From: Rufibacter tibetensis | GTDB lineage: Bacteria; Bacteroidota; Bacteroidia; Cytophagales; Hymenobacteraceae | Length of the DNA stretch: 64,000 nt | Assembly (NCBI RefSeq): GCF_001310085.1 | Contig: NZ_CP012644.1 | Span: forward strand, 62,001 to 126,000 | Reading direction: 5' to 3' | The notes under the pieces: model-generated | Told to the model about the DNA's origin: nothing | Databases searched by the model: none | The model's input: the letters and a program-made list of their open reading frames with translations, nothing else | In this document: in pieces, positions 44,803-52,676 of the stretch | Layout: each line of letters opens with the position of its first letter | Numbering within the stretch: position 1 is the stretch's first letter | Program-made: the position numbers and the translations under genes

Positions 44803-45272
44803 TATGTGGTTTTTACTTCTTCAAAAGGTGTTTCTTTGCTACCCGATTTATAAATATGAAGCATATCTGCTTCCCTGTCACAGTTAAAGTAGGTAAACCA
44901 ACTGTACTTCTTCCCCACTATAAAGAAGTCTGTCCTTGACAGGTCAGCTATCTCTAAAATAACGGAAGGCTTACAGTCATAAACCATATGCTTTGAAGTT
45001 GACTCCTGCCCCAATGGAAGAACAACCCAGTAATTCTGGCTTTCATTCAGCCTTTCTATAAACTCCTGCAATCCGTTAAGAAATGCTTCTACAACTAACT
45101 CCTTATTTTTTACTCTATCAGCCCAATTACTAAAGGAGTAACTGTCGTTTTCCTTTATCACAAATCTGTTTTCAATGTTCTTGAGGATTTCAGACCAGTC
45201 AGAGAAAGGCACTCTGAAATCAGAGGATGAATATTTCTTCTTTAGTATGTCAATTCTTTCTTCCCAGAACAT
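44802..45272 (-). CDS. Hypothetical protein, DUF6756-like (cassette 3)
   Basis: 156 residues, soluble and acidic. The pattern NYWVVLPLGQ...YDCKPSVILEIADLSRTDFFIVGKKYSWFTYFNCDREADMLHIY resembles small DUF6756/immunity-like proteins. This is a tentative recognition without a known function. The stop codon abuts attC-like site 3. Confidence 0.65.
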   Translation of the reverse strand: MFWEERIDILKKKYSSSDFRVPFSDWSEILKNIENRFVIKENDSYSFSNWADRVKNKELVVEAFLNGLQEFIERLNESQNYWVVLPLGQESTSKHMVYDCKPSVILEIADLSRTDFFIVGKKYSWFTYFNCDREADMLHIYKSGSKETPFEEVKTT

Positions 45273-45289
45273 TTCATGATTTCTATAAA

Positions 45290-45357
45290 GCCTAACGGCT
45301 AGTGCATGAGGCGTGCAAGGCCGTCGGCCGTAGCATGGCTTATGCGCCTTGTTGTGG
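45290..45357 (-). repeat. attC-like site 2
   Basis: 68 bp. Minus-strand cores CCACAAC and GTTAGGC; arms GCGCATAAGCC and GCCTCATGCAC (imperfect); loop CTACGGCCGACGGCCTTG. The inverse core matches its cassette's left end (GTTGTGA) in 6 of 7 positions. Confidence 0.82.
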
Positions 45358-45464
45358 GAAGTTGTTTTTTTAATTCTATTTTATTTTCTGTTTTAAAGCT
45401 GTTTTCTGAAACTTAGGTCAAAAACAGTTATTTCTTTATCAGGTAATCTTTACTCCTTATACAA

Positions 45465-45767
45465 TTACCTTCCTTTAGAGATGAAAGCTATTAATCTCTC
45501 TATTGCGAAAGAATAAAAAATAATATTTAAAAGAAGTGCTGGAAAATAAAGAGCCATGTATTCAGTTATAACTCCCCAGAACAAAGTATGAAAAGGAAAT
45601 CGTAAAATTTGAAATGTCGCCGCTAATATTGTAGATAATAATCCGCCGCCAGAAGTACCTTCATCTTCGGCAAAAGCTGCAATGAAGGAGGCAAACATCA
45701 GAAGGGCAATTATAAGACTAATCGTAATGAAAGCTAAAGGATTAAAATTCTTTGGTAGAATTTTCAT
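45465..45767 (-). CDS. Hypothetical small membrane protein (cassette 2)
   Basis: 100 residues from the Met before KILPKNFNPLAF (45767); the frame opens at 45905, inside the previous cassette's attC region. Two membrane helices (FITISLIIALLMFASFIAAF and YFPALLLNIIFYSFAIERLIAF) flank a Gly-rich, aromatic middle. No family recognised. Confidence 0.6.
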   Translation of the reverse strand: MKILPKNFNPLAFITISLIIALLMFASFIAAFAEDEGTSGGGLLSTILAATFQILRFPFHTLFWGVITEYMALYFPALLLNIIFYSFAIERLIAFISKGR

Positions 45768-45787
45768 TTTTTCATGATGACAATTAC

Positions 45788-45856
45788 TCACAACGGCCTC
45801 GTATAAACAACGCACGAGGCCGTCGGCCGAAGGGTGACGTTTATACAATGTTGGCA
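45788..45856 (-). repeat. attC-like site 1
   Basis: 69 bp. Minus-strand cores TGCCAAC and GTTGTGA; arms GTATAAACG and CGTTGTTTATAC; loop CTTCGGCCGACGGCCTCG. The inverse core is a 7/7 complement of the left end of its cassette (GTTGGCA at 46352-46358). Confidence 0.85.
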
Positions 45857-45865
45857 AAAGTTTTT

Positions 45866-46339
45866 TTATTCTGGTTCTTTTTCCAAAACCCACGGCAGAT
45901 AGCAATCAAACTCAATTTGGACTAGCCCTTCTTTGTCTTTGAATGGCGTCAATGCGTCGCCATAGCAAAAACCAATATGAAAATATTCCGTGATTTTTCT
46001 TAAATCAGTTGAATATCCTCCTTTTGGTAAGGGTATGGAGCAATCCATTCCTTTAAAGTCGCCTTTGAAATGAAACCAGCCGTTGTAGTAATGGAGTCCG
46101 CTTTCAAGTTTTGCGAATTCGCTAACGTCAACTTCTTTCTTGTAGTCAACCCCGAGTTTGCCTAATAATCCTTTTATTTCATCTGGGAAGGCCGCTTCTC
46201 GTTGCTCAATAAAGTTTCTGCAAAACTGGCAACCACAGTTTTCAGCACCCGATTTTTCCATTTCCAGATAAGTCTGCTCGGTCAATTCTTTGTCAGAATA
46301 GAACTCCCAATCTAGGTATGTAACTCGGGTTTCTTCCAT
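45866..46339 (-). CDS. Hypothetical protein with Cys motif (cassette 1)
   Basis: 157 residues from the Met before EETRVTYLDWEFY (46339); an in-frame TTG at 46357 is part of the recombination core. NCGCQFCRNF near residue 34 gives a compact Cys cluster, and aromatic-rich segments (GLHYYNGWFHFKGDF, YFHIGFCYGDAL) follow. No function known. It is the cassette nearest the recombinase and so the most recently acquired if the system works like an integron. Confidence 0.65.
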   Translation of the reverse strand: MEETRVTYLDWEFYSDKELTEQTYLEMEKSGAENCGCQFCRNFIEQREAAFPDEIKGLLGKLGVDYKKEVDVSEFAKLESGLHYYNGWFHFKGDFKGMDCSIPLPKGGYSTDLRKITEYFHIGFCYGDALTPFKDKEGLVQIEFDCYLPWVLEKEPE

Positions 46340-46489
46340 ATTATAAATTTTTGCCAACTATTGGATAAACGGAACACCTACGGTTATTGGCACTTTGGTT
46401 GGAGTCCGGATGACAGTTTCTACAGCCGTTTTGCACCAGATGCCCGTACTTCGTATTCCCTGATTCCATGCCCACAATATAGTTGTTTT
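46340..46489 (-). other. Candidate attI-like region between recombinase and first cassette
   Basis: Between the recombinase stop codon (46490) and the first cassette core (TGCCAAC at 46352-46358) are 131 bp without a gene. On the minus strand TGCCAAT and TTGGCA flank a 29-base segment just before the core. This is the position of attI in integrons whose integrase points towards the cassettes. Confidence 0.5.
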
Positions 46490-47944
46490 TCAAAGATTGT
46501 CAAGTGGGCTCACGATGCCCTCCAGCCCCTGGCTGGTGATGTGGGTGTAGATCTCGGTGGTCTTGCTGGACCGGTGTCCCAGCAGGGTCTGGATGTAGCG
46601 CAGGTTGGTTCCCTGCTCTAAGAGATGCGTGGCGAAGGAGTGCCTCAGAGAGTGGGGCGTCACCTTCCTCTCCACCCCGGACCTCTGCAGGCAGGCGTTG
46701 AACACGCTGCGGATGCTCTCTGCCGTGTACTGCCCGCCCTGCTGCCCCTCGAAGAGCCACACCTTTGGCCGGTACTCCCGGTAGTAGGCCCTCAGGCTCT
46801 CCAGCAGCCTTTTGGAGAGCAGCGTGGTGCGGTCCTTCTTCCCCTTGCCGCCCCTTATCAGTAGCAGGTTCCTATCAGACTGCACGTCCGTGATCTTCAG
46901 GTTGATGACCTCGCCGATACGCAGTCCCCCGGCGTAGAGCAGCTGCAGCAGGCAGCGGTGCTTCAGGTTACCGGTGGCTGAGAGTATCCTGGCCACCTCC
47001 GCCTTGCTCAGCACCGTGGGCAGCCGGTCGGCCTTCTGGGGCCGCTCCACCTGCGTCAGGTCCAGCCCGTGGCGACCCAGCACCCGCACGAAGTAGAACT
47101 TCACCGCGTTAATGCTCTGGTTGACGAGGGAGAAGGAGTACGCCTGGCTCTGCACCATCTGCCTATGGTAGCGGTTTACCTCCTCTGCCGCAAATTCGTT
47201 GATTGCCTCTAGTCCCTGCTCCCGGTGGGCGTTCAGGAAGCGCACCAGCAGGGAGTGGTAGGTACGGATGGTGCTCATAGAGTAGTTGAGCAGCTGCAGC
47301 TTCTCCAGGTAAGGCAGCGGGCAGGGGATGTAGCCTGCTTCCTTGCCATAGGTCTGCTCCCAGAGCCTGCGCAGCACGGCCATATCCCGCACCTTCACCG
47401 TGCCGGCCAGCCATACCTGCGCAACTCCCTCCAAGCAGTCCAGGAGCCGGTGCATCTCCCCCGAGCCGGTCCCCAGGGAAAAGCACCTCTCCTCTGCCAG
47501 CCACTTGCAGGGACCAGCTTCCTTTAGTTTCCTGTATACACTGGCGTCATAGGCAAAACTTACCTGCAGCACCTCACTGCCCTGGTATAGCAAAGGCTGG
47601 AGGCGTGCCACTGGTAGGTCCGGCAGCTTCCCCAACGGCTCAGATTGCCGGTTTTCGCCTCTCACCATGGCCCCCAGATCCGGCCTGAGCCGTCTGGGCC
47701 GGTTCAGGTAGCGGGTGTCCACCAGGGCGATCCCCTGGAAGGCCTGGTGCAGCCGCTCGATGGCTTGCGGGGTCCTGTGCGCCACGAAGCACTTGTAGGT
47801 CTTGCTGTATTTGGCCGCTCCGCTCTCCTTAAGCCTCCTAGTGAGGCGCGGGTCGGGCTTGTGCCAGATGCGGATGAACTCCTTGCCCCCGTGCTCCAGG
47901 GGGTTGAGGTACAGGACAGGGGCGGAGGCAGTTGACTGGTACAT
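46490..47944 (-). CDS. Tyrosine recombinase, integron-integrase/XerC-like, with duplicated N-terminal domain
   Basis: 484 residues. The C-terminal catalytic domain has all expected residues: GLRIGE (Arg), GGKGKKDR (Lys), HSLRHSFATHLL (His, Arg), LLGHRSSKTTEIYTHI (His and the nucleophile Tyr), ending in SPLDNL. The SAM-like core-binding domain is at about 205-300. The first 180 residues hold two copies of one domain: LNPLEHGGKEFIRI...LKESGAAKYSKTYKCF and LQPLLYQGSEVLQV...LKEAGPCKWLAEERCF. The stretch between the Lys and HxxR motifs is short, so the long insertion of IntI proteins seems absent. It reads towards the cassette array, which starts 131 bp behind its stop codon. Confidence 0.88.
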   Translation of the reverse strand: MYQSTASAPVLYLNPLEHGGKEFIRIWHKPDPRLTRRLKESGAAKYSKTYKCFVAHRTPQAIERLHQAFQGIALVDTRYLNRPRRLRPDLGAMVRGENRQSEPLGKLPDLPVARLQPLLYQGSEVLQVSFAYDASVYRKLKEAGPCKWLAEERCFSLGTGSGEMHRLLDCLEGVAQVWLAGTVKVRDMAVLRRLWEQTYGKEAGYIPCPLPYLEKLQLLNYSMSTIRTYHSLLVRFLNAHREQGLEAINEFAAEEVNRYHRQMVQSQAYSFSLVNQSINAVKFYFVRVLGRHGLDLTQVERPQKADRLPTVLSKAEVARILSATGNLKHRCLLQLLYAGGLRIGEVINLKITDVQSDRNLLLIRGGKGKKDRTTLLSKRLLESLRAYYREYRPKVWLFEGQQGGQYTAESIRSVFNACLQRSGVERKVTPHSLRHSFATHLLEQGTNLRYIQTLLGHRSSKTTEIYTHITSQGLEGIVSPLDNL

Positions 47945-48000
47945 AGTTCTTTGACTCTAAGGCGCCAAGATAGCGTCTCGCTTTTACTTAGCCGTAAACT

Positions 48001-48060
48001 ATCCGTATATGTCCGTATGTATCTGGATCATTCGGATATAAGCGGATATATTCGGATAAT
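48001..48060. promoter_or_regulatory. Six phased 10-bp operator-like units between recombinase and zinc-ribbon genes
   Basis: Units at exact 10-bp steps: ATCCGTATAT, GTCCGTATGT, ATCTGGATCA, TTCGGATATA, AGCGGATATA, TTCGGATAAT. The first two are inverted relative to the last three (ATCCG against CGGAT). They fill most of the intergenic region between divergent genes and end 8 bp before the zinc-ribbon start, so they probably bind a regulator of both. Confidence 0.65.
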
Positions 48061-48068
48061 CCACAGCT

Positions 48069-48446
48069 ATGGGGGAAATCGGCAAACAATGCGGCCACTG
48101 CGGGGAGCCCATCGCGGGCAGGGCGGACAAGCGGTTCTGCTCTGACCAGTGCCGGGCAAGGTCCGGGAACAGGAGGAAACTCGAGGATAGGGCAGAGCGC
48201 CTGATGCGGGAGGTGAACAACGCGCTCCGGCGGAACCGGCTGATACTGGAACGGTTGAGCCCAGAGGGAAAGACCACCCTCCGGCGAGAGGTGCTTCTGC
48301 AGGCAGGCTTCGACCTCCGCTACTTTACCCATCTTTACCGTACCCAAAAGGGGAATACCTACCACTTCTGCTACGACTACGGCTACCTGCTGCTGGAGGA
48401 GGAAAAGGTGCTGATCGTTAACTGGCAACAGTACATGGAAAGGTAG
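48069..48446 (+). CDS. Zinc-ribbon protein of unknown function
   Basis: 125 residues. The N-terminal zinc ribbon CGHCGEPI...RFCSDQCRAR (DUF2116-like) is followed by a helical part (MREVNNALRRNRLILERLSPEGK) and TYHFCYDYGYLLLEEEKVLIV. This family is frequent in Bacteroidota. It is divergent from the tyrosine recombinase gene and shares the 10-bp phased promoter region, so it may be its regulator. That role is inferred only. Confidence 0.7.
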   Translation: MGEIGKQCGHCGEPIAGRADKRFCSDQCRARSGNRRKLEDRAERLMREVNNALRRNRLILERLSPEGKTTLRREVLLQAGFDLRYFTHLYRTQKGNTYHFCYDYGYLLLEEEKVLIVNWQQYMER

Positions 48447-48572
48447 GGGAGCAGTTGGCCTACGCACCTTTCCTGGCCCTCCCTAGGGAAAACGGCATAG
48501 GCTTGGCGGGTATCAGATACCAGGGATATTCTTTCCCTTTCCTTCTTTTAGCTCTTTTCTGATTTCATTTAA

Positions 48573-50248
48573 ACGATCGTGGCTGTTGCACAACCCTGTG
48601 CAATCGTCCATTTCTAAGGTAAAATCCGAATCCGTGCTTCCGGGTTGACTCTCAGTTCAGGAAGAGCGCCCCAGAGGTGAAAGAATAGCTTAGGAAAGCC
48701 CGATAATGCTCCTTTTGCAGCGCCATTGCCTGGCCTTCTGCCTTGACGGAGTTGAACTTCAGGTACTTCTTCAGGTTGAAGGCGACAGCAGCCATGAGCA
48801 TCACCTTGCGGGCCCCTGCTTTTCCCCGCACGCCTACCTTCCTCATCCCATAGTGATGGACCAAGGTCCCGAAGACCGGCTCCACAGTGCTTTGCCGGAG
48901 TCCCTTCATGCGCCTGCCCCGGGTACTTTCCTGCCGCTGCAATGCCCTGCGGTACTCCTTGTCGTAAGCGGTTCGGCGGATCTGGCGGCAGGGGCTCTTG
49001 GGGGCGCAGGAAGACTTGAGGGGGCAATTTTTGCAGTCCTGGTAACGGGCCAGGTAGACCTTCACCAGGCCGCCGTCCGCAGTGGTGTCGTAACTCTTAA
49101 AGGGCAGGGCCTTTCCTGCCGGGCAGGTGAAGCAATCCGCCTGCTCGTCGTAGGGGAACCCTTCTATCTCGGGCTTGTATTTGCCGAACACCGGTATCCA
49201 GCCGGTGATACCCCGCTGCTCCAGCAAAGCGTAGTTGGCCCCGTTGGAGTAGCCCGCGTCGGCCACAAGGTCCTGCATGGGAAGTTGATGGTCTTTCAGC
49301 CTCTGCTGCAGCTTCCCTACGATGCCGGGCAGGTGCTGGCTGTCCCTGCCGTCGGCGAAGTCCGCCTGCACATGGCTGATCACGCCCTGCGCCGTGTCCA
49401 CGGCCAGGCTGCAGTGGTAGTTGAGCTTCCGGGCCTTGCCGGGCTTGACGGAGATGCGGGCGTCCGGGTCCGTGGGACTGTAGTGTGTCATATTGCTCAC
49501 CAGGCGTGCCTTACCGTGGCTTGCACCCGGCGAACCGACGGCCCCCTTTAGCTTCTGCTGATATTTCTCCAGCTTCTTGAGCTGATGCTCCGAGGCGGAG
49601 ATGACCCCCTGCTGTTTGCCCTCTTCGCCGTTTTCCCTTCTGACCCCGGCTAGGTGCATCCGCACGGACTCCTTCGGCTGTTTGACAAGCAGGCTCTCCA
49701 TCGAGGCGTTGGCCTTGATCGGGGCCGAGTCTATGGCTTGGGTATGGCCAGCCACCATGCCCCTGTCGGCGCACAGGCAGAAGACCTTTTCAAACAACGA
49801 CTCGAATAGGGCCTCGGGGTAGAGTTGGCGAGTCCGGGAGAGCGTGGAGTGCCAGGGCAACTCCTCGTCGATGTCGTAGCCCAGGAAGTAGAGGATGTCC
49901 ATCCGCATGGAGCAGTGCTCGACCAGTTTCCGGTCGGAGGTGATGTTCTCCAGGTAGCCGGTGAGCATGAGCTTGAAGAAGACTACTGGGTCGATGGAGG
50001 GGTTGCCGGTTCTGCCGTAAAGGGTTTTGGTGTCCCGGTAAAGGAACCCCAGGTCAAGCGTTTCCTTCAGACGCCGGTAGAAGTTCTCCCTGGGGATGCG
50101 GCTCGACAACTGGAAACTGGTGAAGAGTTTTTCGGTATAGTCTTTTCTCCCTTGCATACCTTAAGATACAAAATCCTCCAGGTAATTGGAAGTGCAGTCC
50201 GCGTTAATCTCCGCCTAATGATGAGTTGTGCAACAGCCACGATCGTAT
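48573..50248 (-). mobile_element. IS1182-family insertion sequence
   Basis: Terminal inverted repeat GGCTGTTGCACAAC (48581-48594) and GTTGTGCAACAGCC (50225-50238). Outside each end stands ACGATCGT, which is its own reverse complement, so it cannot be told whether it is an 8-bp target duplication or part of a 22-bp inverted repeat. About 1.66-1.68 kb, one intact transposase. Confidence 0.85.
48652..50157 (-). CDS. IS1182-family DDE transposase
   Basis: 501 residues, intact. The N-terminal DUF772-like region has PSIDPVVFFKLMLTGYLENITSDRKLVEHC. DDE core pieces are AIDSAPIKANASMESL (first Asp), DLVADAGYSNGANYALLEQRGITGWIPV (second Asp) and the C-terminal Glu in STVEPVFGTLVHHYGMRKVGVRGKAG. Cys-rich CKNCPLKSSCAPKSPC is typical of the family. 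It fills the element and leaves only short untranslated ends. Confidence 0.93.
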   Translation of the reverse strand: MQGRKDYTEKLFTSFQLSSRIPRENFYRRLKETLDLGFLYRDTKTLYGRTGNPSIDPVVFFKLMLTGYLENITSDRKLVEHCSMRMDILYFLGYDIDEELPWHSTLSRTRQLYPEALFESLFEKVFCLCADRGMVAGHTQAIDSAPIKANASMESLLVKQPKESVRMHLAGVRRENGEEGKQQGVISASEHQLKKLEKYQQKLKGAVGSPGASHGKARLVSNMTHYSPTDPDARISVKPGKARKLNYHCSLAVDTAQGVISHVQADFADGRDSQHLPGIVGKLQQRLKDHQLPMQDLVADAGYSNGANYALLEQRGITGWIPVFGKYKPEIEGFPYDEQADCFTCPAGKALPFKSYDTTADGGLVKVYLARYQDCKNCPLKSSCAPKSPCRQIRRTAYDKEYRRALQRQESTRGRRMKGLRQSTVEPVFGTLVHHYGMRKVGVRGKAGARKVMLMAAVAFNLKKYLKFNSVKAEGQAMALQKEHYRAFLSYSFTSGALFLN

Positions 50249-51016
50249 AAATAGAAATTAGGCTAATAATGTAATACACACCCGAATCGTGCTCTACATT
50301 GTTTAATGTTGCCTTTCATTTATTCTAATTTCATTTTTGTTTACCTACTTGGGTAAGATGAAATTTATTCCAGTGTAAGCTTGAAACCGATGTATATAGG
50401 GGAGGACCTTGTGCTGCTGCGATAAATGGCGTTGTGTCGTCTGGAACACTGGACTTTTGTTTATGAAAACTTGAAGGATTCATAAAATAGGCTCAGCTCA
50501 TGTTAACAAACCATTTTACAAGGAGTGTAGTTACAATCCACAAAGTACCTGCCTATTTTTTCTTAAGCAGTCAATCTTTAAAAGCGATAAACAGGTTGGG
50601 TAATAGGGGAAACGAACCTTAACTACTATTTACAAAATCTTAGCTCTCGCCATCAAGTCCTTGAATGGTACTTATTTCCATAAAAACCGACAGCTAAGTT
50701 TTTGGACATGACACCAATGTTTTATCCTATTTTCCTAATAAATAAGTTCTCAATTAAAACACAAAATTCCCAACCGTATTAAATTAATTTAAAAGTTAAC
50801 TTGTTAACATATACATTTTTACACAATTATACATTTTAATTTAACAAATTTATAACTTTTTATTAATAAACTACTTATTTATTAAAACAACTATTAATCT
50901 GGCAGGCTTAAAATCACTAATTTGCAAGCTTAAACATACATAACACTTAAATTCCAGGCTTGACGATACACATTAGATGTTTTAAACCAAACTTGTGCAT
51001 ATTCAATAAATTCAAT
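50249..51016. other. Gene-free AT-rich region
   Basis: 770 bp between the IS element and the serine recombinase gene. No credible gene. It includes the octad tract at 50780-50859; the rest shows no clear structure. Confidence 0.5.
50780..50859 (+). repeat. TTAA-N4 octad tract
   Basis: Ten octads in one register: TAAATTAA, TTTAAAAG, TTAACTTG, TTAACATA, TACATTTT, TACACAAT, TATACATT, TTAATTTA, ACAAATTT, ATAACTTT. This is the same 8-bp pattern as in front of parA, weaker towards the end. Confidence 0.65.
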
Positions 51017-51679
51017 TTACCTTAAAGAGCCTTTCAGCAGATAATGCACTGTACCTTTCATAAATGGCTTACCATTCCGAGTGACATACCCTTCTTCGTT
51101 CAGCTCCTCCGCAATTCTCTGGTACGTATAGCCCTTCTCACGAAAAATCTTGATTAACGTCAATGCCTGCCGATTGCGTCTATTTTGGCTCGCATTATCC
51201 CTACGCACTTCCAATCCTTTAGCCCGAGCCTCTTCTGTCAGATTAGCGGGAGTGCCCAAGGTGAACCCTTGTTCCTTCTTTGCACTGAGCGCTGCCTTCG
51301 TCCGGGAGGAGATGAGCTCCCGTTCGTGCTGGGCGAGCACGGCGAAGATCCCGATGGTAAGTGTGTTCGCTTCGGGCATGTCCGCGCACACGAAGTCCAC
51401 CCCGCTATCCCTAAGGGTGAAGATGAAGGCTGCGTTGCGGCTGAGCCGGTCCAACTTGGCAATAATCAGTGTGGCCTGCAGGCGCTTCGCCCGGTCAATG
51501 GCGGAAATCAGTTCCGCCCGATTGTTTTTTTTCCCGCTCTCCACCTCGGTATACTCCTCCAGGATCAGGTCGTGGTGTTTCACGAACTGACGCACGGCCG
51601 ATCGTTGCGCCTCCAATCCTAATCCCGATTGCCCCTGCATCTTGGTTGATACCCGGTAATAGGCGACATACTTCCTCAT
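51017..51679 (-). CDS. Serine recombinase (resolvase/invertase family)
   Basis: 220 residues. The catalytic domain has AYYRVSTKMQGQSGLGLEAQ (Ser and Arg), AKLDRLSRNAAFIFTLRDSGVDFVCADMPEANTL and GIFAVLAQHERELISSRTKAAL. The C-terminal DNA-binding part ends RIAEELNEEGYVTRNGKPFMKGTVHYLL. Small resolvases on plasmids resolve multimers, which would suit this replicon. A 44-bp palindrome 49 bp upstream of the start (51728-51771) is a probable binding or crossover site. Confidence 0.92.
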   Translation of the reverse strand: MRKYVAYYRVSTKMQGQSGLGLEAQRSAVRQFVKHHDLILEEYTEVESGKKNNRAELISAIDRAKRLQATLIIAKLDRLSRNAAFIFTLRDSGVDFVCADMPEANTLTIGIFAVLAQHERELISSRTKAALSAKKEQGFTLGTPANLTEEARAKGLEVRRDNASQNRRNRQALTLIKIFREKGYTYQRIAEELNEEGYVTRNGKPFMKGTVHYLLKGSLR

Positions 51680-51727
51680 TTTCTCTCCCTCTCAGCGATT
51701 TTCCTGTAAAAGTACAAAGAAGATCAG

Positions 51728-51771
51728 CCTTGTCAAACTTTATAAACGCACGTTTAAAAACCTTGACAAGG
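51728..51771. promoter_or_regulatory. 44-bp imperfect palindrome, res-like site of the serine recombinase
   Basis: Outer arms CCTTGTCAA (51728-51736) and TTGACAAGG (51763-51771) and an inner AAACG-CA-CGTTT (51744-51755) share the same centre. Overall 18 of 22 positions are symmetric. The TGTC start with an AT-rich middle resembles resolvase subsites. Confidence 0.65.
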
Positions 51772-51883
51772 ACACATCAACTAAAATAATTAGCAAATGA
51801 TTTGCGCATGACAACGATATTAGCATATCGGTCAAGCTAAGTAAGGCAGCAGGGCTTCCGTAAATTCTTTAAAACATAAAGCG

Positions 51884-52613
51884 ATGGCGAAAATCGGCTT
51901 TGTCAGCGAAGTAGGATCTTCCGGGTTCGGGATCGTAGAACCGGGTAAGACACACTTCTCCATCACAGTGGTTCTGGTCGAAGAAGGAACAGGGAGAGAA
52001 GCGGAGGCAAGGATCACCCAGTTGCTGTACCTGTGGCTGCCCAATGGAGAAATGCCTGATCCCGACCAAGGCATCGTCAGGAAAATATCCGAGGGGTTGC
52101 AGGATCTGGATTTCACCTTCCATTCCCTTCTCATAGACAAACGGAAACTGCACCAGAAGTCACCCCTTCAGTACATAGGCACATTCCATAAATTTATGGC
52201 AGGGTTGATCTATAACAACCTGTAACGCACCATCCGTGCTCTTTCCATCGTAGCCGATGAACTGGGCACCCCGGAGTTCATGGCAAGCTTCCGGAGGTAT
52301 ATCCAGGCAAACCACCAGGTGGATCTTTTCTCTCCCGCCACCTTCAGCTTCTCCACCCCGCAAGAGGCGTCATTGCTACGGCTTGCCGCCATGCTGGGCC
52401 TAGGGATCAACAACTCCCACGCAGGGTAAATCGGCCATGGACCCACAGGTAAAAATGGCGGGCAAATGCGTGGGGGTAGAGCGGTGGCCGGAGCAGTATG
52501 TGCCCTATACGGTGGACACCGGTGGAATAGAGGATCAGTATGCGGAGGTGATTACGGAAGTTACACAGTTGCGGGCCATGTTTATCGGTTTGGCTCTCAT
52601 TGGGGCACAGTAG
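51884..52613 (+). pseudogene. DUF3800-like gene with an in-frame stop and a frameshift
   Basis: The first 113 codons read as an N-terminal DUF3800-like segment (GFVSEVGSSGFGIVEPGKTHF, LLIDKRKLHQKSPLQYIGTFHKFMAGLIYNN). A TAA at 52223 interrupts them, then the same frame continues with SIVADELGTPEFMASFRRYI...QANHQVDLFSPATF up to 52426. A +1 shift is needed for the end, GKCVGVERWPEQYVPY, which stops at 52611-52613. The function of DUF3800 proteins is unknown; several occur with mobile elements. Confidence 0.75.
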
Positions 52614-52676
52614 CCGCAGCTAACATTAACCACCTTAGCCGGCGCAAACACTTTTATACTTCCCATACCTGAAATT

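Noticed and set aside
46490..47944. Calling the recombinase a bona fide IntI
   Set aside because: The catalytic residues and the SPLD ending fit, but the IntI-specific insertion is not seen; 'integron-integrase/XerC-like' is as far as the sequence allows.
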